Shown here in pieces: positions 8,482 through 16,618 of a stretch of DNA of 64,000 nt. The translations under genes were made by a program, and so were the position numbers. Source of the DNA: an uncultured bacterium. GTDB lineage: Bacteria; Verrucomicrobiota; Lentisphaeria; Victivallales; UBA1829. Positions within the stretch are counted from its first letter, which is position 1, and the number at the start of each line of letters is the position of its first letter. The notes below the pieces were generated by a model. It ran no database searches. It had not been told where the DNA came from and worked only from the letters and a program-made list of their open reading frames with translations. The DNA lies in the NCBI GenBank assembly GCA_902802585.1, contig CADCMR010000013.1:1-64000 (forward strand). The letters run 5' to 3'.

Positions 8482-9618
8482 ATGAACGCACAGAATCGCA
8501 CCTACAAGATTTGCACCACGATTTCCGCCCTGTTGATCACCGCGGTTTTGTTTCCGTCTCTCCTCCAGGTCTGCGGATTGACCGGTTGCACCTCGGATAC
8601 TCCAGCGGTAGATGAACCCAAAACACAGGTCCAGACCGCTCAAACTCCGGCGCAACCCGCTTCCGCTCAAACTCCGGCTCCGGCACAGCCCGCGTCCGAC
8701 CTGAAGGAATACAAGCCGACCGGGAACCCGATGTTCTCCCACAAATTCACCGCGGACCCCGCGCCGGTCGTGATCGGCGACACGCTGTGGCTGATCACCA
8801 GCCACGACGAGACCGCGCCGAACGGAAGGCTGAACCGCAATTTCAGAATGCGCGACTGGTGCCTCTTCTCCACGAAGGACATGAAGACCTGGACGGAGTA
8901 CCCGACCCCGCTCTCCGTGAGCGAGTTCAAATGGGACGGCACGCACACGGCATATGCCGCGCAGATGATCCCGCGCGACGGCAAATACTATCTGTACATC
9001 AGCACAAACGGCAATGGCATCGGCGTAGCGGTCGCCGACAAGCCGGAAGGTCCGTACAAGGATCCCATCGGCAAGCAGCTCGTGACGCCCGCCCAATGCT
9101 TCGCCACGACCCATTCCTGGGCATGCATCGACCCGACCGTCATGATCGACGACGACGGGCAGGCGTGGCTTGTCTGGGGCAACCGGAAATGCTATTACGC
9201 CAAGCTCAAAAAGAACATGGTCGAGCTGGATGGTCCGGTGAAGACGCTGGACATCGACCTGAAAGACATGCCGTTCGAGGAAGGGCCGTGGATCTTCAAG
9301 CACGACGGCAGGTATTATCTGATCTACGCCTGCGGCAACCCCGAAAAGCTGGCATATGCGATCGGCGACAAGGTCGACGGGCACTTCGAAGCGAAAGGCA
9401 TCCTGATGGAGCGTTCCGGGAACTGCGGATCCAACCATCCCGGCGTGGCGAACTTCAACGGTGAATGGTATCTTTTCTACCACACCGGAGCCAACGGCGG
9501 CGACTTCAACCGCGCGGTCTGCGTCGATAAAATGACCTTCAACGCGGACGGGACCATCAACAAGGTGCCGTTCTCGAAGGAAGGCATCTTCGGCGCCGCC
9601 GAGCAGGCGAAGAAATAA
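8482..9618 (+). CDS. Glycoside hydrolase family 43-like lipoprotein
   Basis: 378 residues. A lipoprotein signal ends in LTGC (Cys36), then a Pro/Ala/Gln-rich linker (to about 72) and a five-bladed beta-propeller of GH43 type. The three expected acidic residues are present: Asp92 in ADPAPVV (base), Asp217 in ACIDPTV (pKa modulator) and Glu267 in EEGPW (acid); His319 in SNHPG fits the central calcium site. Family members release arabinose or xylose from plant polysaccharides; the exact substrate cannot be read from the sequence. A membrane-anchored periplasmic or surface position is expected. The ATG lacks a strong SD. Monocistronic. Confidence 0.85.
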   Translation: MNAQNRTYKICTTISALLITAVLFPSLLQVCGLTGCTSDTPAVDEPKTQVQTAQTPAQPASAQTPAPAQPASDLKEYKPTGNPMFSHKFTADPAPVVIGDTLWLITSHDETAPNGRLNRNFRMRDWCLFSTKDMKTWTEYPTPLSVSEFKWDGTHTAYAAQMIPRDGKYYLYISTNGNGIGVAVADKPEGPYKDPIGKQLVTPAQCFATTHSWACIDPTVMIDDDGQAWLVWGNRKCYYAKLKKNMVELDGPVKTLDIDLKDMPFEEGPWIFKHDGRYYLIYACGNPEKLAYAIGDKVDGHFEAKGILMERSGNCGSNHPGVANFNGEWYLFYHTGANGGDFNRAVCVDKMTFNADGTINKVPFSKEGIFGAAEQAKK

Positions 9619-9660
9619 TAGCTTCTGCACCCATGACATAATTTATTTCAGGAGGCGCTT

Positions 9661-10104
9661 ATGAATTATGATGTAACTTGTCCCCACTGCTCCCAAAAGC
9701 TTACCATATCTGAAGAACACATTGACAACATCTGTTTGTGTCCTCACTGCCATGAGGAAGTGTGCTTTAATATGGAGGATATAGAATTGGAAAAAAAGAT
9801 GCAAATGGATTTAGAGAAAAAAATACAGGAAGAAAACAACAGAATACGGGAAAAAAACATTAGAATACAGGAAGAAAATAAAAGAAGATTAAAAATGCAA
9901 TCGCGAAGAAAAACTAGCTTCAAATTTATAATTGCCAAGTTCAATGATGTGGAAAGAATCGTAAATATGTTGTACTGGGAGGAAGGGTGGTATGTTATTT
10001 CACAGTCAACTGTTTTTTTGAGTGAATCTTCAGGTAGTATAGGAGGATTTGGCTCAGGAAGAAGAGAAGAAGGTTTAGCATTGATTTTACGAAAAGACGA
10101 TTAA
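9661..10104 (+). CDS. Zinc-ribbon plus coiled-coil hypothetical protein
   Basis: 147 residues. The N-terminus carries two CPHC pairs (Cys7/Cys10 and Cys27/Cys30), a zinc ribbon. A charged coiled coil follows (about 41-90, ELEKKMQMDLEKKIQEENNR), then an Ile/Phe-rich domain ending in a Gly-rich loop (SSGSIGGFGSGRREEG). AGGAGG lies upstream of the ATG. It is clearly more AT-rich than its neighbours, with many AAA and ATA codons, suggesting recent acquisition. Not recognised beyond these elements; a nucleic-acid or protein adaptor is possible. Confidence 0.65.
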   Translation: MNYDVTCPHCSQKLTISEEHIDNICLCPHCHEEVCFNMEDIELEKKMQMDLEKKIQEENNRIREKNIRIQEENKRRLKMQSRRKTSFKFIIAKFNDVERIVNMLYWEEGWYVISQSTVFLSESSGSIGGFGSGRREEGLALILRKDD

Positions 10105-10148
10105 GCCTCAGATTAATCATCGGTTACAAAGGTCTTCGGAGATAAACT

Positions 10149-10616
10149 ATGCCTAATCCAATCCGAATCCTCTTTGTCTGTCATGGGAACATCTGCCGCA
10201 GCCCCATGGCGGAGTTCGTGATGAAGGACATGGTCCGGGCGAAACATCTTGAAAACCGGTTTAAAATCGCTTCTGCGGCTACCAGCCGCGAAGAACTCGG
10301 GAATCCGGTCTATCCGCCCGCGCGTCGAACGCTCGCCGAACACGGAATCGCCTGCACCGGACATCGCGCCCGGCAGATGACCCGTGCGGATTATGACGAT
10401 TACGATCTGATCGTGTGCATGGATCGAAGAAACATCCGCAACACGCTCCGGATTACAGACGGAGACTCGGAGCACAAGATCGTGCTGCTACTCGACTATG
10501 CGGACCGTGCCGGAGAGGAAGTCGCCGATCCCTGGTACACCGGGGATTTCGACGCGACCTGGGACGATATCGTCAGCGGCTGCGAAGGCATCCTCGCGCA
10601 ATTAACCGCGGACTGA
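10149..10616 (+). CDS. Low-molecular-weight protein-tyrosine phosphatase
   Basis: 155 residues, the usual family length. The phosphate-binding loop CHGNICRS begins at Cys11, with Arg17, close to the N-terminus as the family requires. The general acid is Asp127 in the late DPW motif. The cytoplasmic enzyme removes phosphate from tyrosine residues; relatives regulate capsule or exopolysaccharide kinases, but no such genes are nearby. Some arsenate reductases share the fold; the CX5R loop with DPW favours the phosphatase. There is no adjacent partner; a dispersed repeat follows. Confidence 0.87.
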   Translation: MPNPIRILFVCHGNICRSPMAEFVMKDMVRAKHLENRFKIASAATSREELGNPVYPPARRTLAEHGIACTGHRARQMTRADYDDYDLIVCMDRRNIRNTLRITDGDSEHKIVLLLDYADRAGEEVADPWYTGDFDATWDDIVSGCEGILAQLTAD

Positions 10617-10627
10617 CAGTCACCTCT

Positions 10628-10783
10628 ATCAATTCGATCGGAAGGATTTTCCGCAGATGGGCAAACAAGACAATACAGGAAGATTCGAGCGTGGCTGCAT
10701 GAAGGTAACCACCGAAAATCTTCCTAATCGGGATTTGCCCGGATGCGAAAAGCCGCCGAGCTCCAATTAAGAGAGGCGCCCTA
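10628..10783. repeat. Dispersed ~155-bp element, copy 1
   Basis: This stretch matches 39325-39480 at roughly 80% by eye, in the same orientation. Blocks such as GAAGGTAACCACCGAAAATC and TTTGCCCGGATGCGAAAAGC are identical. It contains GGAAGATT and AATCTTCC, which can pair. Both copies lie next to accessory genes. No open frame is conserved, so a structured RNA, a mobile-element end or a miniature repeat are all possible. Confidence 0.65.
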
Positions 10784-10850
10784 AAGAAAGAAACCGTGTT
10801 TTTTTGAGGCGGAAATCAAAAGAAACACAAAAAAATTAGTCGAAACTAAC

Positions 10851-10878
10851 TTGCAATCTGCGAAAAACGTGATATAGT
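10851..10878 (+). promoter_or_regulatory. Promoter of the structured RNA / feo leader
   Basis: TTGCAA (10851-10856), 16-bp spacer, TATAGT (10873-10878). Predicted start is near 10885, about ten bases before the first long helix. Confidence 0.6.
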
Positions 10879-10895
10879 ATTTACAGGACATCAAG

Positions 10896-11075
10896 AGTCC
10901 CGGAACCATTCAACGATGCGCCGGTGCATGGCGCGCCGTTTTCCCAAAAGGGAGAGTGTGGAAAGGGACCGGTGGGATGTTCGGGTCCGCGCTTGCGGAA
11001 ACGAGCTGAACGCCGGTTAGGGTATGCAGGCGCGAATCCGGTTTCCTGCCGGGTGCGCGGGATGGTTCCGGGACT
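10896..11075 (+). ncRNA. Strongly structured RNA, unidentified class
   Basis: A 14-bp perfect closing helix joins 10896-10909 to 11062-11075. Inside it: 10931-10937 with 11052-11058 (seven pairs, one G-U); ACCGG/CCGGT (10968-10972 with 11013-11017) enclosing GTTC/GAAC (10979-10982, 11008-11011) and TCCGC-GCTT-GCGGA (10986-10999); and GCAGG/CCTGC (11026-11030, 11045-11049). About 180 nt, with its own promoter upstream. I could not match it to 6S, SRP, tmRNA, RNase P or a known riboswitch consensus. No clear terminator separates it from feoA, so it may be the 5' leader of feoAB or a separate small RNA. Confidence 0.55.
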
Positions 11076-11255
11076 TGTCTTTCGCTCGTTTCACAACCTT
11101 GTCAAAAAAGGATTTGTTCGGTTCTTTACAGTTAGGCAAAACAAAGTTTGAAATCAAAAACTGTTATACATATCACAAACAAAAAAGAGGATTGACCGGC
11201 AGCGTGAACACATGGCACGCATCGTTCCGGGACTTTCCAAGAAAGGGGTTCTGCA

Positions 11256-11567
11256 ATGTCTGAAAAAAAATGTTCCTGCGGATGCGGATGCGACGCCTCG
11301 AAGACGCCGGACTACCGCGTCCCGGTCGCGGGGGAGGAAATGACGCTCGCCGACCTTCCGGTTGGAATGACCGCGACCATCGTGAAAGTCATGCCGAAGG
11401 CACGCGGCCGCAAGAAATTCGCCGACGTCGGGCTGGTCCCCGGCACCGAACTGCTCATGGAGGCGCATGCGCCGTTCGGCGGCCTGATCCGCGTGAAAAT
11501 CATGGAGACGAGCATGGCGCTGCACAGCAGCGACGCCGCGAACATCGTGCTGAAAAAGGAGGCGTGA
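11256..11567 (+). CDS. feoA: Ferrous iron transport protein A (FeoA)
   Basis: 103 residues. A Cys-rich tail (KKCSCGCGC, residues 4-12) precedes an SH3-like FeoA domain with MTLADLPVGMTATI and a strongly conserved centre (RKKFADVGLVPGTELLMEAHAPFGG, split over about 52-77). FeoA is a small cytoplasmic partner needed for Fe(II) uptake by FeoB. GAAAGG lies upstream of the ATG. feoB starts three bases after the stop, with AAGGAGG inside the feoA end, so the two form an operon. The N-terminal Cys cluster is unusual and may bind metal. Confidence 0.92.
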   Translation: MSEKKCSCGCGCDASKTPDYRVPVAGEEMTLADLPVGMTATIVKVMPKARGRKKFADVGLVPGTELLMEAHAPFGGLIRVKIMETSMALHSSDAANIVLKKEA

Positions 11568-11570
11568 CCG

Positions 11571-13910
11571 ATGAAACAGCATTACAGGGTCGCGCTCGCG
11601 GGCAATCCGAACTGCGGCAAGACCTGCATTTTCAACGCCCTGACCGGCGCACGCCAGCATGTCGGCAACTACCCCGGCGTGACCGTCGAGAGCAAGAGCG
11701 GCAAGTTCACGCTGAACGGCATGGAGATCGAGCTGATCGACCTGCCGGGCGTATATTCGCTTTCCTCGTCCTCTCCCGAGGAGGACGTCGTGTTCCAGGA
11801 GCTGACCAAGCCGGGGATCGACCTGATCATCGACGTGGTGGACTCGTCCATCCCGCGCCGCAGCCTATACCTCACGACCCAGCTCGCCGAACTCCACATC
11901 CCGATGGTCCTGGCGTTCAATATGAGCGACGACGCCCGCCGCAAGGGCTTCAAGTTCGACATCCCGAAACTGGAGAAGTATTTCGGATCCCCGATCGCGC
12001 AGACCGTCGGCAGCAAGATCGGCGGCGTGCGGCCTCTGCTCGACCTGCTCGCGAAGACGTTGACCGAGCTTGACGACCACGGCGTGCCCATGCTGACCTA
12101 CGGCGAGGACATCGACGACGCGATCAAGGCGGTCGCCGACAAGATTGATTCGCTCAAGGTCGAAAAATACGCCCACATCCCGGCGCGGTTCTTCGCTATC
12201 AAACTGCTGGAGCACGACACCGCCGCCATGCGCATCGAGGACTTCAAGCCCGCGATGGACGAGGTGGAGAAGCAGATCGCGCACCTCTGGGAGAAACACG
12301 CCATCGAGGCGGACACCTTCATGGCGGACCGCCGTTACGCCATGCTCGCCGGCGCCTGCCGTGACGCCATTTCCATGACGCAGGAACGCCGCCGCGAAAT
12401 CTCCGACAAGATCGACGCTGTGATGACCAACAAATACCTCGGCCTGCCGCTCTTCTTCCTCATCATCTACCTCACGTTCTGGTTCACGTTCACGCTCGCC
12501 GACCCGCTCATGGGCATCATCGAGGACGACATCTTCGGCAACCTGAACGACGCGGTGAAAGCCGCCTGGAACCCCGAAACGCTCCCGTTCCTGCGTTCGC
12601 TCCTCACCGACGGCGTGATCAGCGGCGTCGGCGGCGTGCTGGTCTTCCTGCCGAACATCCTCTTCCTCTTCTTCGCGATCGCGATCCTGGAGGATTCCGG
12701 CTACATGGCGCGTGCGGCATTCGTCATGGACGGCATCATGCGCAAGTTCGGGTTGCAGGGGCGCTCGTTCGTCCCGCTGGTGCTCGGATTCGGCTGTTCC
12801 GTGCCCGCCATCATGGCGACGCGCACGATCGAGTCCGAACGTGACCGCAAGACCACGATCATGGTCCTGCCGCTGATGAGCTGCGGCGCTCGCCTGCCGA
12901 TCTACGCGCTCATCATCCCGGCGTTCTTCGTGCAGAAATACCAGGCGTTCGTAATGTGGCTCATGTACTTCATCGGCGTGGTCATCGCGCTCATCGCCGC
13001 CCGCATCATGAAGTCCACGCTCTTCAAGGGCGACGGCGAAGTCTACCTCATGGAGCTCCCGCCGTACCGCGTGCCGACCCTCCGCAGCCTGCTGCTCCAC
13101 ATGTGGGACCGCGGCCGCATGTATCTGCAGAAAGCCGGTACGATCATCCTCGCCACGAGCGTGATCCTGTACATCTGCAACACGTACCCGGAGAAGAAGG
13201 AATTCTCGAAGGACTACGAGGGCGAGATCGCGAAGATCGAGGAATCGCAACTCTTGACCGACGTCCAGGTCGCCGTGCTGGAAGCCGCCGCGCAGACCGA
13301 AGAGCTTGCGGAGATATTCGATGAAGACGTGATGAAGGAAGTCAAGGAGAACAAGGTCGTCCCGGACGAGGCGCTTGAGGCGCTCGGCGAGGCGGAGGAT
13401 CTGGAGCTTGCCGAGGAAGTGCAGTCGGTCATCGACGCCGCGCAGGAACGCGCCGACGCTATTGCCGCGCTCGAAAACGAGCAGATGGCGGAGGCGATGG
13501 AATACACGATCTCCGGACGCGTCGGGCACACGCTCGAACCTCTGTTCAAGCCCATCGGATTCGACTGGAAGCTGACGACCGCGTCCATCGGCGCGCTCGC
13601 CGCCAAGGAAGTCTTCGTGGCACAGCTCGGCATCCTGTATTCCGAGGGCGAGGCGGACGAGGAGTCCGTGCCCCTGCGCGAACAACTCGTGAAGAACTAC
13701 ACGCCGCTGCAGGGATTCTGCATCATGCTCTTCTGCCTGCTGTCGATCCCGTGCCTCGCCACGCTCGCCATCATCCGCCGCGAACTCAACTCCTGGTCGA
13801 TGCCGTTCATCGAGGCGGGCGGACTGCTCGCGCTGGCGTACATCTTGACAATGATCGTGTACCAGGCCGGGTCCGCGCTGCAGATTGGCACGAAACTGCT
13901 GGGCTCGTGA
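11571..13910 (+). CDS. feoB: Ferrous iron transporter FeoB
   Basis: 779 residues. N-terminal G domain: GNPNCGKT (11-18), DLPG (57-60) and NMSD (117-120), the NMxD form usual in FeoB. A helical GDI-like segment follows, then membrane helices from about residue 290 with Gate motifs (for example GFGCSVPAIMATR). An acidic, Ala/Glu-rich extramembrane insert (about 545-640, much of it coiled-coil-like) is longer than in the E. coli protein. It imports Fe(II) across the inner membrane. feoA lies directly upstream, a terminator follows, and an iron regulator gene is encoded convergently. Confidence 0.93.
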   Translation: MKQHYRVALAGNPNCGKTCIFNALTGARQHVGNYPGVTVESKSGKFTLNGMEIELIDLPGVYSLSSSSPEEDVVFQELTKPGIDLIIDVVDSSIPRRSLYLTTQLAELHIPMVLAFNMSDDARRKGFKFDIPKLEKYFGSPIAQTVGSKIGGVRPLLDLLAKTLTELDDHGVPMLTYGEDIDDAIKAVADKIDSLKVEKYAHIPARFFAIKLLEHDTAAMRIEDFKPAMDEVEKQIAHLWEKHAIEADTFMADRRYAMLAGACRDAISMTQERRREISDKIDAVMTNKYLGLPLFFLIIYLTFWFTFTLADPLMGIIEDDIFGNLNDAVKAAWNPETLPFLRSLLTDGVISGVGGVLVFLPNILFLFFAIAILEDSGYMARAAFVMDGIMRKFGLQGRSFVPLVLGFGCSVPAIMATRTIESERDRKTTIMVLPLMSCGARLPIYALIIPAFFVQKYQAFVMWLMYFIGVVIALIAARIMKSTLFKGDGEVYLMELPPYRVPTLRSLLLHMWDRGRMYLQKAGTIILATSVILYICNTYPEKKEFSKDYEGEIAKIEESQLLTDVQVAVLEAAAQTEELAEIFDEDVMKEVKENKVVPDEALEALGEAEDLELAEEVQSVIDAAQERADAIAALENEQMAEAMEYTISGRVGHTLEPLFKPIGFDWKLTTASIGALAAKEVFVAQLGILYSEGEADEESVPLREQLVKNYTPLQGFCIMLFCLLSIPCLATLAIIRRELNSWSMPFIEAGGLLALAYILTMIVYQAGSALQIGTKLLGS

Positions 13911-14021
13911 AAAAATGAAATCGGACGCTGTCCGCAACAGGCGGGCGGCTGTCCGAGCTGAACTGAATTTCAAAGAAGGATTAAAAAAAGGGTAGGAAAA
14001 AAGGGAGGAAGTGTGTAGGGA

Positions 14022-14070
14022 GAGGCCGGATTCCGCGCGATCGCATCAAACGGATTCCGGCCTCGCTTTT
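14022..14070 (+). terminator. Intrinsic terminator of feoAB
   Basis: A 14-bp stem with one mismatch joins 14022-14035 to 14051-14064, followed by GCTTTT. It lies 112 bases after feoB and also faces the end of the convergent dtxR-type gene. Confidence 0.7.
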
Positions 14071-14179
14071 GGGAAAGTGCAACAGACCGGATGATAAGAC
14101 ATATTAGACTGATAATCAGAAGGTTTCTAAAAAGTTGCTCCTAGTCAAGAGGAAAGAGGCGGAATGCGCGCGTCGGCGG

Positions 14180-14839
14180 TCAGGCGGGACGGCACCAGAT
14201 GTTTTCCGCCTGGGAGGTCGGGATGTCGAGCGATTTGCCGTTGACGGTGATGCGAACGCTGGAACGGTCCAGAGAGAATCCCTCGACCGTTACTTCATCG
14301 CCGGGTTTCAGTCCGGTAACGGCGCCCGGCGCGAGGTTGCGTCCGAACTTCTCCACGACGGCTTTTTCGCCGGGCTTGCAGTCGGAGAGGACCGCGAGAC
14401 CGGGCTGGGACATCGCCTCGGTCAGATAGGTCTGCAACGCGCGCGCGTCGCTGCGCTTCGCGATCGCTTCCGAGAACAGGATGAACCGGCTGATGGTGTC
14501 GCAGTCGATGAGGTGTTCGAGGCGGCACGCGGTGTCCGACGCCTTTTCCCGGGGCAGCCCGAGGATTTCGGAGAAGAATTTCTGGAGCGTTTCGTGATGG
14601 TGCATCACGTCCTCCGCGATGAGCCTTCCTTTCTCCGTGAGCTGCACCGGGTAATGCGTGTTGTACACGATGCACCCCATCTTTTCGAGCTGGCGGAGCG
14701 CCCCGGTCACGGACGGCATCTTCACGTTCAGCTTCGCCGCGATCTCCTTGGCGTGGGCGTGCCCCTCGACCGCGATCAGCTCGGCGATCGCTTCGAGGTA
14801 GTCTTCCAGGCTTTCGGTCAGTTGCGGAATGTCGTTCAT
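14180..14839 (-). CDS. DtxR/MntR-family metal-dependent transcriptional regulator
   Basis: 219 residues from the ATG at 14839. An N-terminal winged helix (SLEDYLEAIAELIAVEGHAH, AKEIAAKLNVKMPSVTGALR) is followed by a dimerisation/metal domain with the expected His/Glu/Cys-rich segments (VMHHHETLQKFF; RLEHLIDCDTI). The C-terminal SH3-like FeoA-type domain (about 145-215) completes a three-domain DtxR architecture. Such proteins repress metal uptake genes when Fe(II) or Mn(II) is bound, so feoAB is the natural target (inferred; no operator was identified). The long upstream frame is not used: the promoter at 14941-14968 starts transcription inside it. The ATG has only a weak SD. Confidence 0.87.
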   Translation of the reverse strand: MNDIPQLTESLEDYLEAIAELIAVEGHAHAKEIAAKLNVKMPSVTGALRQLEKMGCIVYNTHYPVQLTEKGRLIAEDVMHHHETLQKFFSEILGLPREKASDTACRLEHLIDCDTISRFILFSEAIAKRSDARALQTYLTEAMSQPGLAVLSDCKPGEKAVVEKFGRNLAPGAVTGLKPGDEVTVEGFSLDRSSVRITVNGKSLDIPTSQAENIWCRPA

Positions 14840-14940
14840 GGGCGCGCTTCGGAAAAAGGTCGGCGGTTGTGTCGTTTCGGACGGGGTGAAATGAACGGGG
14901 AGAGACGGCATAAAACACTCGGTTTCTCCCTGCATGGAAC

Positions 14941-14968
14941 AATATACTGCGAAAAAACGGAAAGTCAA
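14941..14968 (-). promoter_or_regulatory. Promoter of the DtxR-family gene
   Basis: On the minus strand TTGACT (14963-14968), 16-bp spacer, TATATT (14941-14946). Predicted leader is about 95 bases. Confidence 0.65.
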
Positions 14969-15024
14969 GCGGCAAAAAGACGTTTTCCGCGGAACATTCC
15001 GGAAAAAATGAACATGTGCCCGCC

Positions 15025-15705
15025 TCAATCCCGCAAGAACTCCAGCACGACGCGGTTGAATTCCGCCGGATGCCGGTTCGCGATGAAATGGTTTCCCCTC
15101 ACGAATACGAGCTTCGCGTCCGGGATGCTTTCCGCGATCATCCGGGTGTGCGCTTCCCGGATCATGTCACGCGTCCCGGCGATGACCAGCGTCTTTGCCC
15201 GGATCCCGGCAAGTTCCGAAGGAGACACATCCGGCTCGTTCACCATCAGGCCGAGCATCTCCGCGTTCCGCCGGGCGGATTCGCTTTTCCCGGAGAAATG
15301 CCGCGCAATCCTGTAGCCGAGTTCAATCGGAATCTGGGTGCTTCGCTTTACGCCGTCCGCGTTCAGGTTCGCGCCGTTCAGCACCAGGCGGTCCACGCGT
15401 TCCGGATGCCGGATTGCGAAGACCATCGCGGTATTCGCGCCGTCCGAAAAGCCGAGCAGGTGCGCTTTTCCGATTCGTTGCTCGTCCATGAATCCAAGCA
15501 GGTCGTTCGCAAACTGACGTATCGTAAAGGGCATTTTCCCCCTCGGCGTCCTGCCATGTCCTCGGGTGTCAAGCGCATACACATGGTACAGTCTGGCAAA
15601 CTCGTCGATCTGCCCTTTGAAAAAAAAGGAATCCGCCCCATTCCCGTGAAGCAGGATGAACGCTTTCCCGGTTCCCTTTTCAACGAAATAATGCCTGATG
15701 TCCAT
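15025..15705 (-). CDS. Alpha/beta-hydrolase
   Basis: 226 residues. Alpha/beta-hydrolase fold with ILLHGNGADSFFF (oxyanion region, 17-29), nucleophile Ser87 in GFSDGA, Asp180 in GTRD and His206 in GNHF, a complete triad. It lacks a signal peptide, so it is cytoplasmic. The substrate cannot be assigned; relatives include esterases and C-C bond hydrolases. The start at 15705 is chosen because AGGA lies nine bases upstream and similarity to the fold begins there, although the frame is open further upstream. It reads in the same direction as the DtxR-type gene, which has its own promoter. Confidence 0.82.
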   Translation of the reverse strand: MDIRHYFVEKGTGKAFILLHGNGADSFFFKGQIDEFARLYHVYALDTRGHGRTPRGKMPFTIRQFANDLLGFMDEQRIGKAHLLGFSDGANTAMVFAIRHPERVDRLVLNGANLNADGVKRSTQIPIELGYRIARHFSGKSESARRNAEMLGLMVNEPDVSPSELAGIRAKTLVIAGTRDMIREAHTRMIAESIPDAKLVFVRGNHFIANRHPAEFNRVVLEFLRD

Positions 15706-15845
15706 AATGCAATCCTGTACCTGTCCTTCTGTCGTCTCAGGAATAATATAGCATTTCTTTTGCGAAAAACAACCGGATGCGTTTCCCGGATTGCTTTTTG
15801 ACCGTTTGCGTTCCGTGAAAACAAAGGAGGATATCGGATTCCCGT

Positions 15846-15873
15846 TTGACAATCGTTTTTTTCTGGGTATATT
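15846..15873 (+). promoter_or_regulatory. Sigma-70-type promoter
   Basis: TTGACA (15846-15851, consensus), 16-bp spacer, TATATT (15868-15873). Drives the small membrane protein gene at 15923. Confidence 0.65.
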
Positions 15874-15922
15874 AGAGTAGATTTTCAATCATTTGCAGTG
15901 CTTTATCCGAGGTAATCACGCC

Positions 15923-16438
15923 ATGCCGTCCGAAAGATTTCCGACCTTTGCAAAAGACTGGAGCCTCATTGCGTCCTTGGTCTCCGCGACAAAACGGAGG
16001 ATCAAACAGATGCGTTTGCGGAACAAGGTCATTCTTGGGACTGTCGTGCTGGCGCTGTTTTCGATGGCGGGGCTATATGCGTTGAGCTGGCTTCCGTGCA
16101 GGGATCCGTCGGGGATCTATGATGTCAGAGAGTTATTCGGTTGCATGTGTTCGGACTCGAAAGCGATCCTCGTCGTGACGCCGAATCATCACTGGTATTC
16201 CATCGCATACCACTCCACCCCGGAGAATCATGAGGATGAACTGCTTTATGGGACGTGGGAACGGAATCCTGACACTGGGCTGGTCGAATTCACGTATGAA
16301 GACAAGCAGCTCGGCACATCCGTTTTTGCGGCGAGGAGTTTTTGGGGGCGTCTGATATTGTATCTGGACAATGATGTTGAACGTATCCGATATAGTCCCG
16401 CCTTCTATTCGCCCAGGCTGTGGTTCAATTCCCTGTAA
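15923..16438 (+). CDS. Small single-pass membrane hypothetical protein
   Basis: 171 residues from 15923, or 142 from the ATG at 16010, which has the better ribosome site (GGAGG nine bases upstream). Both share a basic stretch and one membrane segment (VILGTVVLALFSMAGLYAL) followed by a compact soluble domain with DPSGIYDVRELFGC and LLYGTWERNP. The topology suggests an inner-membrane anchor with the domain outside the cytoplasm. The domain looks like a small beta-rich fold, but I do not recognise it. No partner gene is evident. Confidence 0.6.
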   Translation: MPSERFPTFAKDWSLIASLVSATKRRIKQMRLRNKVILGTVVLALFSMAGLYALSWLPCRDPSGIYDVRELFGCMCSDSKAILVVTPNHHWYSIAYHSTPENHEDELLYGTWERNPDTGLVEFTYEDKQLGTSVFAARSFWGRLILYLDNDVERIRYSPAFYSPRLWFNSL

Positions 16439-16547
16439 CGCACGTACATACCGACCGTCATAAAAAAGGCAGAACGGCGGAAACGCGTCTTCCATGGGGC
16501 GTTGGCGGTCCGGTGCACCGGATTCCATGTGTGTCGGGGTGTTCCGC

Positions 16548-16575
16548 TTGACTTTACGGCTTTTTGTTGTATATT
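16548..16575 (+). promoter_or_regulatory. Promoter of the HTH-cupin-ligase gene
   Basis: TTGACT (16548-16553), 16-bp spacer, TATATT (16570-16575). An overlapping TATTAT at 16572 is an alternative -10. Confidence 0.6.
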
Positions 16576-16618
16576 ATAGTTTACCCGTTTTTATCTCAAT
16601 CACTTTGGACAACGAAAG

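Noticed and set aside
10896-11075. Cobalamin, c-di-GMP or SRP RNA
   Set aside because: Conserved boxes of these classes are not present; the multi-helix layout also does not fit a simple 6S rod. Left as unidentified.
11865-13973. 702-residue minus-strand open frame
   Set aside because: Antisense shadow of feoB. GC-rich third positions keep the opposite frame open.
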